Positions 1 through 6,556 of a stretch of 11,504 nt of DNA are shown here, piece by piece; the stretch's first letter is position 1, and each line of letters starts with the position of its first letter. The notes under the pieces are model-generated. The model worked only from the letters and a program-made list of their open reading frames with translations. It was not told the origin of the DNA and made no database searches. Position numbers and translations under genes: made by a program. This DNA is from Bacteroidota bacterium (GTDB lineage: Bacteria; Bacteroidota; Rhodothermia; Balneolales; HLUCCA01): positions 10,902 to 22,405 of the forward strand of contig DLXM01000178.1 in NCBI GenBank assembly GCA_003448835.1. The letters are read 5' to 3'.

Positions 1-201
1 AGCGGATTCGGAATTGGCACTATTTGGGATCAACAATTCGAATTGGTATCCGGCTCTAAGACTATCGTTGGATATGAGATAGTCAGTAAATTCGCTCGTG
101 CGGGACTCAACAACCATGGATTGGGCATAGGCATATCCCGGTGCCAACAAAAGCACAAGAATGCATACTAATCTCAGTATTGAAATTTTCGAGCCGATCA
201 A
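1..201 (-). CDS. Secreted protein of unknown function, N-terminal 67 codons only (runs off the left edge)
   Basis: Reading leftward there is an open frame from a TTG codon at 201-199 to the window edge. It begins M(L)IGSKISILRLVCILVLLL and continues APGYAYAQ. This is a clear signal peptide: lysines and arginine, a hydrophobic core, then an A-Y-A cleavage site near residue 25-26. The mature part starts QSMVVESRTSEF and contains a stretch about tyrosine, aspartate and FELLIPN. I do not recognise the family. There is no ATG before the signal sequence in this frame and an in-frame TAA lies just upstream, so TTG is the best start; the codon choice is inference. A TAnnTTTG promoter element lies 53 bases upstream, so it is probably transcribed separately from the thiolase cluster. 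The export prediction is firmer than anything about function. Confidence 0.6.
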   Translation of the reverse strand, partial: MIGSKISILRLVCILVLLLAPGYAYAQSMVVESRTSEFTDYLISNDSLRAGYQFELLIPNSANSESA

Positions 202-204
202 TGG

Positions 205-268
205 TATTGCGTATTAATTAAGTTGTCTGTTTGAGAACTTTAGAAAATGGTAGCAAACTTACGCAATA
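205..268. repeat. 9-bp inverted repeat flanking the leader of the left-edge gene
   Basis: TATTGCGTA at 205-213 is repeated as its exact reverse complement TACGCAATA at 260-268, with 46 bases between. One arm touches the -7 promoter element and the other sits just before the start codon. The outer arm is probably not transcribed, so this would be a DNA-level operator pair rather than an RNA hairpin. It may be chance. Confidence 0.35.
254..261 (-). promoter_or_regulatory. Candidate promoter -7 element for the left-edge secreted gene
   Basis: The minus strand reads TAAGTTTG here, an exact match to the Bacteroidota -7 consensus TAnnTTTG, 52 bases before the TTG start. I see no good TTTG at the expected -33 distance, so only half of the promoter is supported. 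It lies after the thiolase terminator, where a new promoter would be expected. Confidence 0.4.
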
Positions 269-302
269 AAAATGAGATTAGTTGTGGTTGTTGTCCAAAC
301 TA

Positions 303-337
303 AAAGCTACTTGCTTTGTCTGAAAAAAGCAAGTAGC
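303..337 (-). terminator. Rho-independent terminator after the thiolase gene
   Basis: GCTACTTGCTTT at 306-317 pairs perfectly with AAAGCAAGTAGC at 326-337 (12-bp stem, 8-base loop). On the minus strand the stem is followed by TTTT, the form expected of a terminator for the gene ending at 367. On the plus strand no T-run follows, so it works in one direction. Confidence 0.85.
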
Positions 338-366
338 ATCGTTATAAGACTTGATTTATAGTAAAA

Positions 367-1545
367 TTATAATCTTTCGATAATGATAGCCGATGCACCA
401 CCGCCACCATTACAGATTCCGGCACAGCCAAATTTTCCGCCGGTTCGCTGAAGTGCATGGATCAATGTTACGATGATTCTGGCACCTGAACATCCAATTG
501 GATGACCCATACTTACTGCTCCACCATGGATATTTACTTTTGCCGGATCCAGGTTAAGTAATTTGTTATTGGCAAGAGAGACAACTGAAAAAGCCTCATT
601 AATTTCAAACAGATCCACATCCGAAATCGAAATACCTGCTCTTTTGAGCGCAATTGGGATGGCATCTGCCGGTGCAGTGGTAAACCACTCCGGTTCTTTT
701 GCAGCACTTGCCTGAGCGACTATTCTGGCGATAGGTTTGAGTCCAAGTTCTTTGGCTTTATCTGCAGACATAACAACTAAAGCTGCTGCTCCATCATTTA
801 TTGCGCTTGCATTGGCAGCGGTAACTGTACCGTCTTTTTGGAATACAGGTCTCAGGGTTTTTAATTTGTCGAAATCAACACGATTAACTTCTTCATCTTG
901 TGTTACTTCTGTAACGTTGCCCTTACGATCTTTTATTTGCACCGGGACGATTTCATTATCGAACCAACCTTCTTTTTGGGCTTTTTGGCTCCTTCGATAG
1001 GATTCAATAGCGAATTCATCTTGTTCATCGCGTGAGAAATTCAAATCTTTAGCACATAATTCTGCGCAAATTCCCATGTGTTCGTCATTGAATGCATCCA
1101 ATAACCCATCTTTCAAAATGCCGTCCAATGCCTGGGTGTGTCCGAGTTTGTTACCGAATCGTTGAGTCGGTAAATAAAATGGCACATTACTCATGCTTTC
1201 CATCCCCCCGGCTACAACGGTTTCAGCTTCGCCCGATTGAATGAGATTTGCAGCATACATGACAGCTTTCATTCCTGATGCACAAACTTTGTTGACTGTG
1301 GTTGCAGGAACTGTATTTGGGATGCCAGCTTTTAATAAAGCCTGTCGAGCTGGAGCTTGTCCAACGCCGGCAGTCAGAACATTACCCATAACGACTTCGT
1401 TAACGTCATCTGGTGAAATATTGGCGCGCTTCAGGCTTTCTGCAATTACCATTGCACCTAATTCCGGGGACTTAAAAGATGATAATGCACCACCAAAAGA
1501 ACCAATAGGCGTACGAACCGCACTTACAATCACAATTTCTCTCAT
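367..1545 (-). CDS. Acetyl-CoA C-acetyltransferase (biosynthetic-type thiolase, ACAT1-like)
   Basis: This 392-residue cytosolic enzyme should condense two acetyl-CoA into acetoacetyl-CoA, or run the reverse thiolysis. Length is normal for the family. All catalytic elements are visible: nucleophile Cys88 in NKVCASGMKA, the NEAF motif at 316-319, His348 in GHPIGCSGAR, and the acid/base Cys378 in CNGGGGASA. The NKVCASGMKA form resembles mitochondrial ACAT1 and degradative/biosynthetic acetoacetyl-CoA thiolases more than long-chain FadA, but exact substrate length is inference. It starts at ATG 1545 with no Shine-Dalgarno, 24 bases after the stop of the NTF2-like lipoprotein. It is probably the last gene of a cluster with that lipoprotein and the PLP enzyme, ended by the hairpin at 303-337. 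No hydroxyacyl-CoA dehydrogenase or CoA transferase lies next to it to fix the pathway. Confidence 0.93.
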   Translation of the reverse strand: MREIVIVSAVRTPIGSFGGALSSFKSPELGAMVIAESLKRANISPDDVNEVVMGNVLTAGVGQAPARQALLKAGIPNTVPATTVNKVCASGMKAVMYAANLIQSGEAETVVAGGMESMSNVPFYLPTQRFGNKLGHTQALDGILKDGLLDAFNDEHMGICAELCAKDLNFSRDEQDEFAIESYRRSQKAQKEGWFDNEIVPVQIKDRKGNVTEVTQDEEVNRVDFDKLKTLRPVFQKDGTVTAANASAINDGAAALVVMSADKAKELGLKPIARIVAQASAAKEPEWFTTAPADAIPIALKRAGISISDVDLFEINEAFSVVSLANNKLLNLDPAKVNIHGGAVSMGHPIGCSGARIIVTLIHALQRTGGKFGCAGICNGGGGASAIIIERL

Positions 1546-1569
1546 AATACTTGTAGTTAGTTATTTAGG

Positions 1570-2097
1570 TTATATCTCAGACTCATCACGCCAGGACAGT
1601 ATTTGCCATGTTGACGTTGAGTCGGCTCTGGTTAAAACAAAATTTGTAGCTCCATCCGTTCGAAAAATATCTGCACCATCCAGGACTACAACCAGGCTAA
1701 AACGCCGAATGATTTGACTTTGCGTTTTGTCCATATTGTTAAATTGGGTTATGATATTGTTCCATTGAAGTTGAATATCACGACTGCTTTGAAATAATCT
1801 GGATGTTGAGCTCATTTCCTGCGATCTGCCCCAGGTTATATCGACGTTTTGTTCCGGATCACGATAGGTGAAGGTGAAATTTGGATGGATCAATGGTCCA
1901 TAAAGTGTGGTATCACGAAGTTGATACGCATTCTGAAATCGAACATAAAATCCTTCGATGGTAGTCGGGTCGCCAAGGAGTTCATCCAGAATGTCTCCTT
2001 CCAGTTCTTCAGGTGCAAACGGATTAGTACAAGCGGCCAGGATCAACATAGTAGCTGATACAAGTAGAATTGTACTGTATGTTTGCTTAGGATTCAC
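1570..2097 (-). CDS. Small lipoprotein with a predicted NTF2/SnoaL-like domain
   Basis: A 175-residue predicted lipoprotein starting at GTG 2097. The signal sequence MNPKQTYSTILLVSATMLIL ends in a lipobox LILAAC with Cys23 as the acylation site. The frame is open further, to an ATG at 2133, but that would place 12 charged residues before the signal and overlap the upstream PLP gene by 35 bases. GTG falls one base after that gene's TGA, which favours translational coupling. The mature part (about 35-175) has the pattern of NTF2-like folds: a first helix with FQNAYQLRDTTLYGPLIHPNFTF, then W-G-R, a run SRLFQSSRDIQLQW, and alternating strands ending in STWQILSWRDES. No catalytic residues can be assigned, so a binding role in the envelope is only a guess. 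The pairing with CGS and thiolase is unexplained. Confidence 0.72.
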   Translation of the reverse strand: MNPKQTYSTILLVSATMLILAACTNPFAPEELEGDILDELLGDPTTIEGFYVRFQNAYQLRDTTLYGPLIHPNFTFTYRDPEQNVDITWGRSQEMSSTSRLFQSSRDIQLQWNNIITQFNNMDKTQSQIIRRFSLVVVLDGADIFRTDGATNFVLTRADSTSTWQILSWRDESEI

Positions 2098-2098
2098 A

Positions 2099-3244
2099 TC
2101 AAATTTTTCTGAATGCAGATTCGAGGTCCTCAATCAGGTCGTCAACATCTTCGATACCAACAGAAAGTCTGATTAACGAATCGTTTAACCCAGATTTCAT
2201 TCGAACTTCTTTTGGGATGGATCCGTGGGTCATGCTTACCGGATGTGATATGAGTGATTCAACACCTCCCAAACTTTCAGCAAGGGTGAATACATGGGTG
2301 TTGCTCATGAATTTATGAGCAGCTTCAACAGAATCATCTTTCATAGTAAACGAGACCATGGCACCAAAGTCGTCCATTTGTTTTTTTGCAATTTCGTGTC
2401 CGGGATGATCTTCAAAACCGGGGAAATTAACTTTGGAAACTTTTGGATGGTTTCGGAGATGATGGGCAATTTTGTGAGCATTCTCACATGCCCGTTGCAT
2501 TCTCACTGCTAATGTTTTTACGCCACGTAAAGTTAGGTAACAATCCATTGGACCCGGAACAGCGCCACTTGCTTTTGTCTGAAATCTCATGTTTTCGATG
2601 ACAGCCGGGTGTGATGTGCAAATGGCACCACCAATCACATCGGAGTGCCCCCCCAGGTATTTAGTTGTAGAATGGACCACAACATCTGCTCCAAGAGTCA
2701 GTGGTCGTTGTAGATAAGGTGATGCAAATGTATTATCTACTACTGAAATGATTTTTCGTTTTTTGGCAAAATCTGCGATGGAACGAATATCCACGATATT
2801 AAGAAGTGGATTAGTTGGTGATTCAATCCAAATCATTTTTGTATGATCGTTTACGACGGACTCAACCTGCTTTAAGTCGGTTAGATCCACAAAATGGAAT
2901 TTGATCCCAAATGGAGCATATACTTGTGTGAAAAGCCGGTAGCTACCACCATATAAATCATGAGTTGAAATGACTTCATATCCGGGGCGAAGCATTTTCA
3001 TCATAGTATCCATGGCAGCCATTCCACTTGCATATGCTGCACAATCGGTTGCTTCTTCAAGTCCGGCTAAAAGTTTTTCAAGAGCATCTCGGGTTGGATT
3101 TGTTACGCGAGCATATTCATGTCCCTTATTTACACCTGGTGCGGTCTGAGCGTAAGTAGATGTCTGGAAGACAGGAGGCATTACAGCACCGGAGGTTTCT
3201 TCGGAATGCTGTCCGGCGTGGATGGTTTTTGTATTAAATTTCAT
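2099..3244 (-). CDS. Cystathionine gamma-synthase/gamma-lyase family PLP enzyme
   Basis: This 381-residue cytosolic PLP enzyme of the Cys/Met metabolism family (fold type I) acts in transsulfuration. It either makes cystathionine from an O-acylhomoserine and cysteine (MetB-type) or cleaves cystathionine to cysteine (CTH-type). Visible motifs: YARVTNPTRDALE at 44-56, YASGMAA at 71-77, DLYGGSYRLF at 96-105 with the ring-stacking tyrosine, the PLP-binding D170 in VVDNTFASPY, Schiff-base Lys195 in HSTTKYLGGHSD, and SLGGVESLISHP near 324-335. Length is normal. Sequence alone does not separate synthase from lyase; the GGVESL segment occurs in both. A TAnnTTTG element ends six bases before the ATG, suggesting a short or absent leader. 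It follows the TPR lipoproteins after 72 bases and is tightly followed by the NTF2-like lipoprotein. Confidence 0.92.
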   Translation of the reverse strand: MKFNTKTIHAGQHSEETSGAVMPPVFQTSTYAQTAPGVNKGHEYARVTNPTRDALEKLLAGLEEATDCAAYASGMAAMDTMMKMLRPGYEVISTHDLYGGSYRLFTQVYAPFGIKFHFVDLTDLKQVESVVNDHTKMIWIESPTNPLLNIVDIRSIADFAKKRKIISVVDNTFASPYLQRPLTLGADVVVHSTTKYLGGHSDVIGGAICTSHPAVIENMRFQTKASGAVPGPMDCYLTLRGVKTLAVRMQRACENAHKIAHHLRNHPKVSKVNFPGFEDHPGHEIAKKQMDDFGAMVSFTMKDDSVEAAHKFMSNTHVFTLAESLGGVESLISHPVSMTHGSIPKEVRMKSGLNDSLIRLSVGIEDVDDLIEDLESAFRKI

Positions 3245-3249
3245 AACTA

Positions 3250-3257
3250 CAAAAATA
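3250..3257 (-). promoter_or_regulatory. Candidate -7 promoter element for the transsulfuration gene
   Basis: The minus strand reads TATTTTTG, an exact TAnnTTTG match, ending six bases before the ATG at 3244. Transcription would then begin at or next to the start codon, giving a leaderless or nearly leaderless mRNA. No convincing -33 TTTG is present at 19-21 bases, so it may be a chance match in an AT-rich gap. Confidence 0.4.
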
Positions 3258-3316
3258 CGTTAAATTTCAATAAAAAAGGGCTTCCAGATGTTGTAAATCT
3301 GTATAAATGGATTGAA

Positions 3317-4534
3317 TTAATCGAGTAGTTCGTACCATTTCGAAGCTTCGGACTCATTATCTATCAATAAATAGATATCAGCAATACCTGAAATTGCACT
3401 TGGATTGGTGGGGTCAATTTCCAACACCTCTTTGTACAGTTGAATAGCCGATTCACAAACGAGCATAATATCCAGATTTGAAGCAGCGTCGAAGGATTCG
3501 GTTTCTTGTAAACGGGACTCAATGACTCTGCCTGCAATTTCAGAAAGGCTCAGTGCATTATTTAATTTGAATTCAGGATCAGTTGCAGAAATTGTGCCGA
3601 TCTGATCGAGTGTATTTATAATAATACCACGGTCGGTTGATTCATTTGATTCAAAATGCTCACCAATGCGGGTCACGAGTTGACGCGAAAGAAGCATTTT
3701 GTATGTCGTGTTTGACGGATAGGTCTGGGTTATTTCTTCCAGAGATGCTATAGCTATGTCAGTTTGTCGGGCTGCGATAGTTGCGTTGATAAGTCCATGC
3801 CAGGTATTCAATAGAGATCCTTTGGTAAGTTCTCGGATTGAAGGATCAGATGGATTTGCAATTTGACTTCGATTCCAACTCAACGCATTTTCGTACCATT
3901 TGACTGAGTTTTCGAAATCGCCTTTGTTGTAATAGAGAAAAGCAAGGCTCTCGTGTAATCGTCCTGCATGATTTGGGAGTGTAGAATCTGCAAATGAGAG
4001 TACGTTTATAGCCATATCGATATTTCCCATGCGGGCGTAAGTGTCGGCTAATAATTCGTAACTAATCAGGCTATCTGGAATTATGATTATCGCATTATGT
4101 GCATGAGTCGCGGCTAGAGACAATTGTTGATTGCTTCCGGAAGAGTCACTTGAAACAATTCCTGCAGCGATATTATGTTCATAGCTCCATGCTGATTCAA
4201 TTGTTTCTGCAATCTTTGAACGTTCATTTGAGCTGTTTCTTTGAGTGTCATATCCGGATAGTGCTTTATCAAAAGCCATTTTCATAGCTTTGTAATCATT
4301 CTCTCGAAGATTTGGAGCTTTTGTTCGGGCGGTACGTAAATGTGCCAGAGCTTCCAATTGATTAGCTTCGGGGTCATCCGGATTAGATTGACGGATTTCG
4401 GCGGCTCGATCTAATAATTCATCGACAGTAAGTTCTGTGGATGTCGATAGTGTTGATTCATATCTGGGTGTACATGAAATAAAGAACCCGAATGCGATGA
4501 CTAGCATCGCAATTCGGGTGAACAGATTTTGCAT
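3317..4534 (-). CDS. TPR-containing lipoprotein (second of a tandem paralogous pair)
   Basis: A 405-residue predicted lipoprotein. The signal sequence MQNLFTRIAMLVIAFGFFIS is followed by Cys21 in an acceptable lipobox (FFISC), so the protein should be anchored at the periplasmic face of a membrane. The rest is helical with TPR-like units. The clearest are at about 155-188 (SYELLADTYARMGNIDMAINVL), 190-222 (LHESLAFLYYNKGDFENSVKWYENAL) and 360-403 (AIQLYKEVLEIDPTNPSAISGIADIYLL). It shares a long unusual segment with the gene upstream: DYKAMKMAFDK at 80-90 and W116-x-x-E-x-N match that protein at 82-92 and W119. The two are therefore diverged duplicates. The gap is 35 bases, which suggests one mRNA. 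TPR domains bind partner proteins; the partner is unknown. Confidence 0.82.
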   Translation of the reverse strand: MQNLFTRIAMLVIAFGFFISCTPRYESTLSTSTELTVDELLDRAAEIRQSNPDDPEANQLEALAHLRTARTKAPNLRENDYKAMKMAFDKALSGYDTQRNSSNERSKIAETIESAWSYEHNIAAGIVSSDSSGSNQQLSLAATHAHNAIIIIPDSLISYELLADTYARMGNIDMAINVLSFADSTLPNHAGRLHESLAFLYYNKGDFENSVKWYENALSWNRSQIANPSDPSIRELTKGSLLNTWHGLINATIAARQTDIAIASLEEITQTYPSNTTYKMLLSRQLVTRIGEHFESNESTDRGIIINTLDQIGTISATDPEFKLNNALSLSEIAGRVIESRLQETESFDAASNLDIMLVCESAIQLYKEVLEIDPTNPSAISGIADIYLLIDNESEASKWYELLD

Positions 4535-4569
4535 GGTATTAAATCTGATGAAACTGTTAAATAGTTGAA

Positions 4570-5898
4570 TTACAATCCGGCTTTCTCTTGAGCTTCCATC
4601 GCTTTATCGGTCATGCCAAGTGTAGTATAGATTCTAAAAAGTGACATCCAATAGTCTGTGTTATCAGGATCTAATTCGGCAGCTCTTTCATAAAACGGGA
4701 GACTTTGTTGCAGCATCGAACGTGCTTCAGCATCAAAACGGTCTGCTTCTGCGATATCTTCTGTTGCGTTTCTACGATCATAAAGATTTGCAGCTCGGTT
4801 TTGATAGATAATTCCCAACGTGTTAAAGATGATTGGATTTTCATTATCCAGATCTTTAGCTACCTGAAGTTCATCTTCAGCTTGTTGAGTGTATTCGTCA
4901 ATTTCAGCTGTAAGTCTTTGTACAGTAGCGTTTGCTTCTGCAATATCATTTTTATATTCGGCTATCAATGCGGCGTCCGGACGTTGCTTACGTTCTTCAA
5001 GACGTAATTCTCTGGTTTGATCGATGATGGTTTCATTTGCTGCGCGTAAATCATCACCCATATTCAGAACGAATTGATAAACCTGGCTTCCAAATACCAA
5101 ACGGTATTGAGCATTTTCAGGATCAACTTCAATCAACTGACGAATGATTTGAAGAGCTTCATCAGTACGGCCTAATGCAAGATAGACATTGGCAATTTCC
5201 TGAGTAAGTTCGATATCACCAGGGAATTTTGTCATTGCATCTGAAAGAATCGCTAAAGCACGTTCTTGCTGATTAGTTTCAGACAAAAAGTAATTTAATC
5301 TCAAATAACGATACGTATCGTTATCGGTTGCAACTTCAATCGCTTTTTCAAGGTTAACAATTGCATTTGGAAGGTCTTCCAGCATAAAATGTACTTCTGC
5401 AAGAACATCCAGGGTTTGAATACTGTCTGGTTCAATTGCGTAAGCATTATTTAAATGGAATGTAGCACGCTCTAAGTCTGCAGTTGTAGGCTCACCTTCT
5501 TCAGGGGCAACTAAAGTTACTGCACTGTTATACTCGTTAGTCCATAACTGAGTTCTTGACAAATCAATAAGTTGTGCTTCGCTTGCATCGGCTTTGCCTT
5601 CTGCTGCGAAAAGTTCTTTAGTTTTATCAAATGCTTCCGAAGCAGATTTATAATCATCTGTTCGTTGATTATAAGGTTTAGCTTTACCCATTTCTGTATA
5701 AGCAACTCCACGGTAATAGTATGCAAGTGGATTAGCAGGATTCAGTTCAAGTGCAGCATCTGCTGATTCAAGAACTTTCGCGTAATCGCCACGATTAAGG
5801 TTCAATTTGGCTGATTCAATGTTTGGATCGCCGCCACAAGCTGTCACAAAGCCTATTGCGACCAAAACAATAGCTAGTTTTGAAAGTATTGATTTCAT
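4570..5898 (-). CDS. TPR-containing lipoprotein with internal coiled coil (first of the pair)
   Basis: A 442-residue predicted lipoprotein: MKSILSKLAIVLVAIGFVTA followed by Cys21, a good lipobox (VTAC) with GG after it. TPR units are plain at about 33-70 (YAKVLESADAALELNPANPLAYYYRGVAY), 140-188, 196-225, 229-262 (ELTQEIANVYLALGRTDEALQIIRQLIEVDP) and 397-440 at the C-terminus. Between them, residues about 285-350 are rich in E, K, R, Q and form a probable charged coiled coil, followed by NPIIFNTLGIIYQNR, another TPR start. The long helical insert is absent or shorter in the neighbour. It is the first gene of the leftward cluster and is divergent from ridA across a 227-base gap. I could not find a strict TAnnTTTG promoter in that gap for this gene. 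Role: an envelope scaffold or adaptor, by family inference only. Confidence 0.85.
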   Translation of the reverse strand: MKSILSKLAIVLVAIGFVTACGGDPNIESAKLNLNRGDYAKVLESADAALELNPANPLAYYYRGVAYTEMGKAKPYNQRTDDYKSASEAFDKTKELFAAEGKADASEAQLIDLSRTQLWTNEYNSAVTLVAPEEGEPTTADLERATFHLNNAYAIEPDSIQTLDVLAEVHFMLEDLPNAIVNLEKAIEVATDNDTYRYLRLNYFLSETNQQERALAILSDAMTKFPGDIELTQEIANVYLALGRTDEALQIIRQLIEVDPENAQYRLVFGSQVYQFVLNMGDDLRAANETIIDQTRELRLEERKQRPDAALIAEYKNDIAEANATVQRLTAEIDEYTQQAEDELQVAKDLDNENPIIFNTLGIIYQNRAANLYDRRNATEDIAEADRFDAEARSMLQQSLPFYERAAELDPDNTDYWMSLFRIYTTLGMTDKAMEAQEKAGL

Positions 5899-6053
5899 AT
5901 CGGTTTATCGTATTAATAGTGTAGAAAAAATCTCTTTTAAGGTAATGATTGATATGACTATGTGCAATAGAGAGTACCATAACACCCTGTCATGTTCAAT
6001 GAGAGAATAAGTTCCTATATTATAACTTTTACAAGAACCCGATTATTGCACTG

Positions 6054-6086
6054 TTAGGTTTTTATGTAAAACAGGGCATAATTTTG
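6054..6086 (+). promoter_or_regulatory. Candidate ridA promoter
   Basis: TAATTTTG at 6079-6086 matches TAnnTTTG exactly. A weak -33 element (TTAG instead of TTTG, 6054-6057) lies 21 bases upstream. Transcription would start near 6092, leaving about a 33-base leader before the ATG at 6126. Confidence 0.5.
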
Positions 6087-6125
6087 ACTTTTAATACAAT
6101 AATTTTAAATCCAGAAACTAAACCA

Positions 6126-6503
6126 ATGAAAAAAATTATTAGCACAGTAAACGCTCCAGCAGCTATCGGACCGTACAGTCAGGCAATTGTTCATGGCGGA
6201 ATCCTATATTGCTCCGGACAGATTCCAATTGATCCTGCTACAGGTGAATTCGCTGGTAGTACTATTGATGTACAAGCTGAGCAGGTTATGAAAAATTTAG
6301 AGGCAATACTGAGTGCAGCCGGTACAGACTTCAGCAAAGTGATAAAATGCACCATTTTTCTTGCAGATATGGGTGATTTTGCAACGGTTAATGGTATTTA
6401 CGGGAAGTACTTTCAGTCTGAACCACCTGCTCGTGAGACAGTTGCGGTAAAAACCCTTCCAAAGAATGCTTTAGTCGAGATTAGCTGTATAGCCGCTGTT
6501 TGA
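6126..6503 (+). CDS. ridA: RidA family enamine/imine deaminase
   Basis: A 125-residue cytosolic protein of the YjgF/YER057c/UK114 family. RidA homotrimers hydrolyse 2-aminoacrylate and related enamines/imines released by PLP enzymes such as threonine or serine dehydratase, protecting other PLP enzymes. The signature is complete: NAPAAIGPYSQA at 9-20, YCSGQIPIDPATGEF at 28-42, the substrate-carboxylate Arg103 in PPARETVAV, and Glu118 in LVEISCIA. The frame is open from ATG 6084, but starting at 6126 (MKKIISTVNAP) gives the usual family length and leaves room for the promoter at 6079-6086, so I chose it. It is divergent from the TPR lipoproteins, convergent with the M23 gene, and ends in a strong terminator. 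A PLP enzyme of the transsulfuration family lies 3 kb away. Confidence 0.95.
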   Translation: MKKIISTVNAPAAIGPYSQAIVHGGILYCSGQIPIDPATGEFAGSTIDVQAEQVMKNLEAILSAAGTDFSKVIKCTIFLADMGDFATVNGIYGKYFQSEPPARETVAVKTLPKNALVEISCIAAV

Positions 6504-6518
6504 TTTAACGACTATTTC

Positions 6519-6553
6519 AGAGTTACCGGTTAAATCTGGTAACTCTTTTTTTT
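6519..6553 (+). terminator. Rho-independent terminator of ridA
   Basis: AGAGTTACC at 6519-6527 pairs with GGTAACTCT at 6538-6546 (9-bp perfect stem, 10-base loop), and the T-run continues to 6553. It sits 15 bases after the ridA stop. It ends only three bases before the stop codon of the convergent M23 gene, and has no T-run in the opposite direction. Confidence 0.9.
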
Positions 6554-6556
6554 GAT

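Noticed and set aside
1241..1717. 158-codon plus-strand open frame across the thiolase start
   Set aside because: Antisense to a gene with complete thiolase motifs; composition is a shadow of that coding frame.
2098..2133. Upstream ATG start at 2133 for the NTF2-like lipoprotein
   Set aside because: It would add charged residues before the signal sequence and overlap the PLP enzyme gene by 35 bases; GTG 2097 gives a normal lipoprotein signal.
3272..3301. Possible terminator after the second TPR lipoprotein
   Set aside because: The hairpin is only five base pairs (CAGAT/ATCTG) and the T-run begins eight bases after the stem; too weak to call.
5899..6053. Promoter for the first TPR lipoprotein (TTGCAC ... 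TACCTT on the minus strand)
   Set aside because: Only a poor sigma-70-like match and no TAnnTTTG on that strand; not better than chance.
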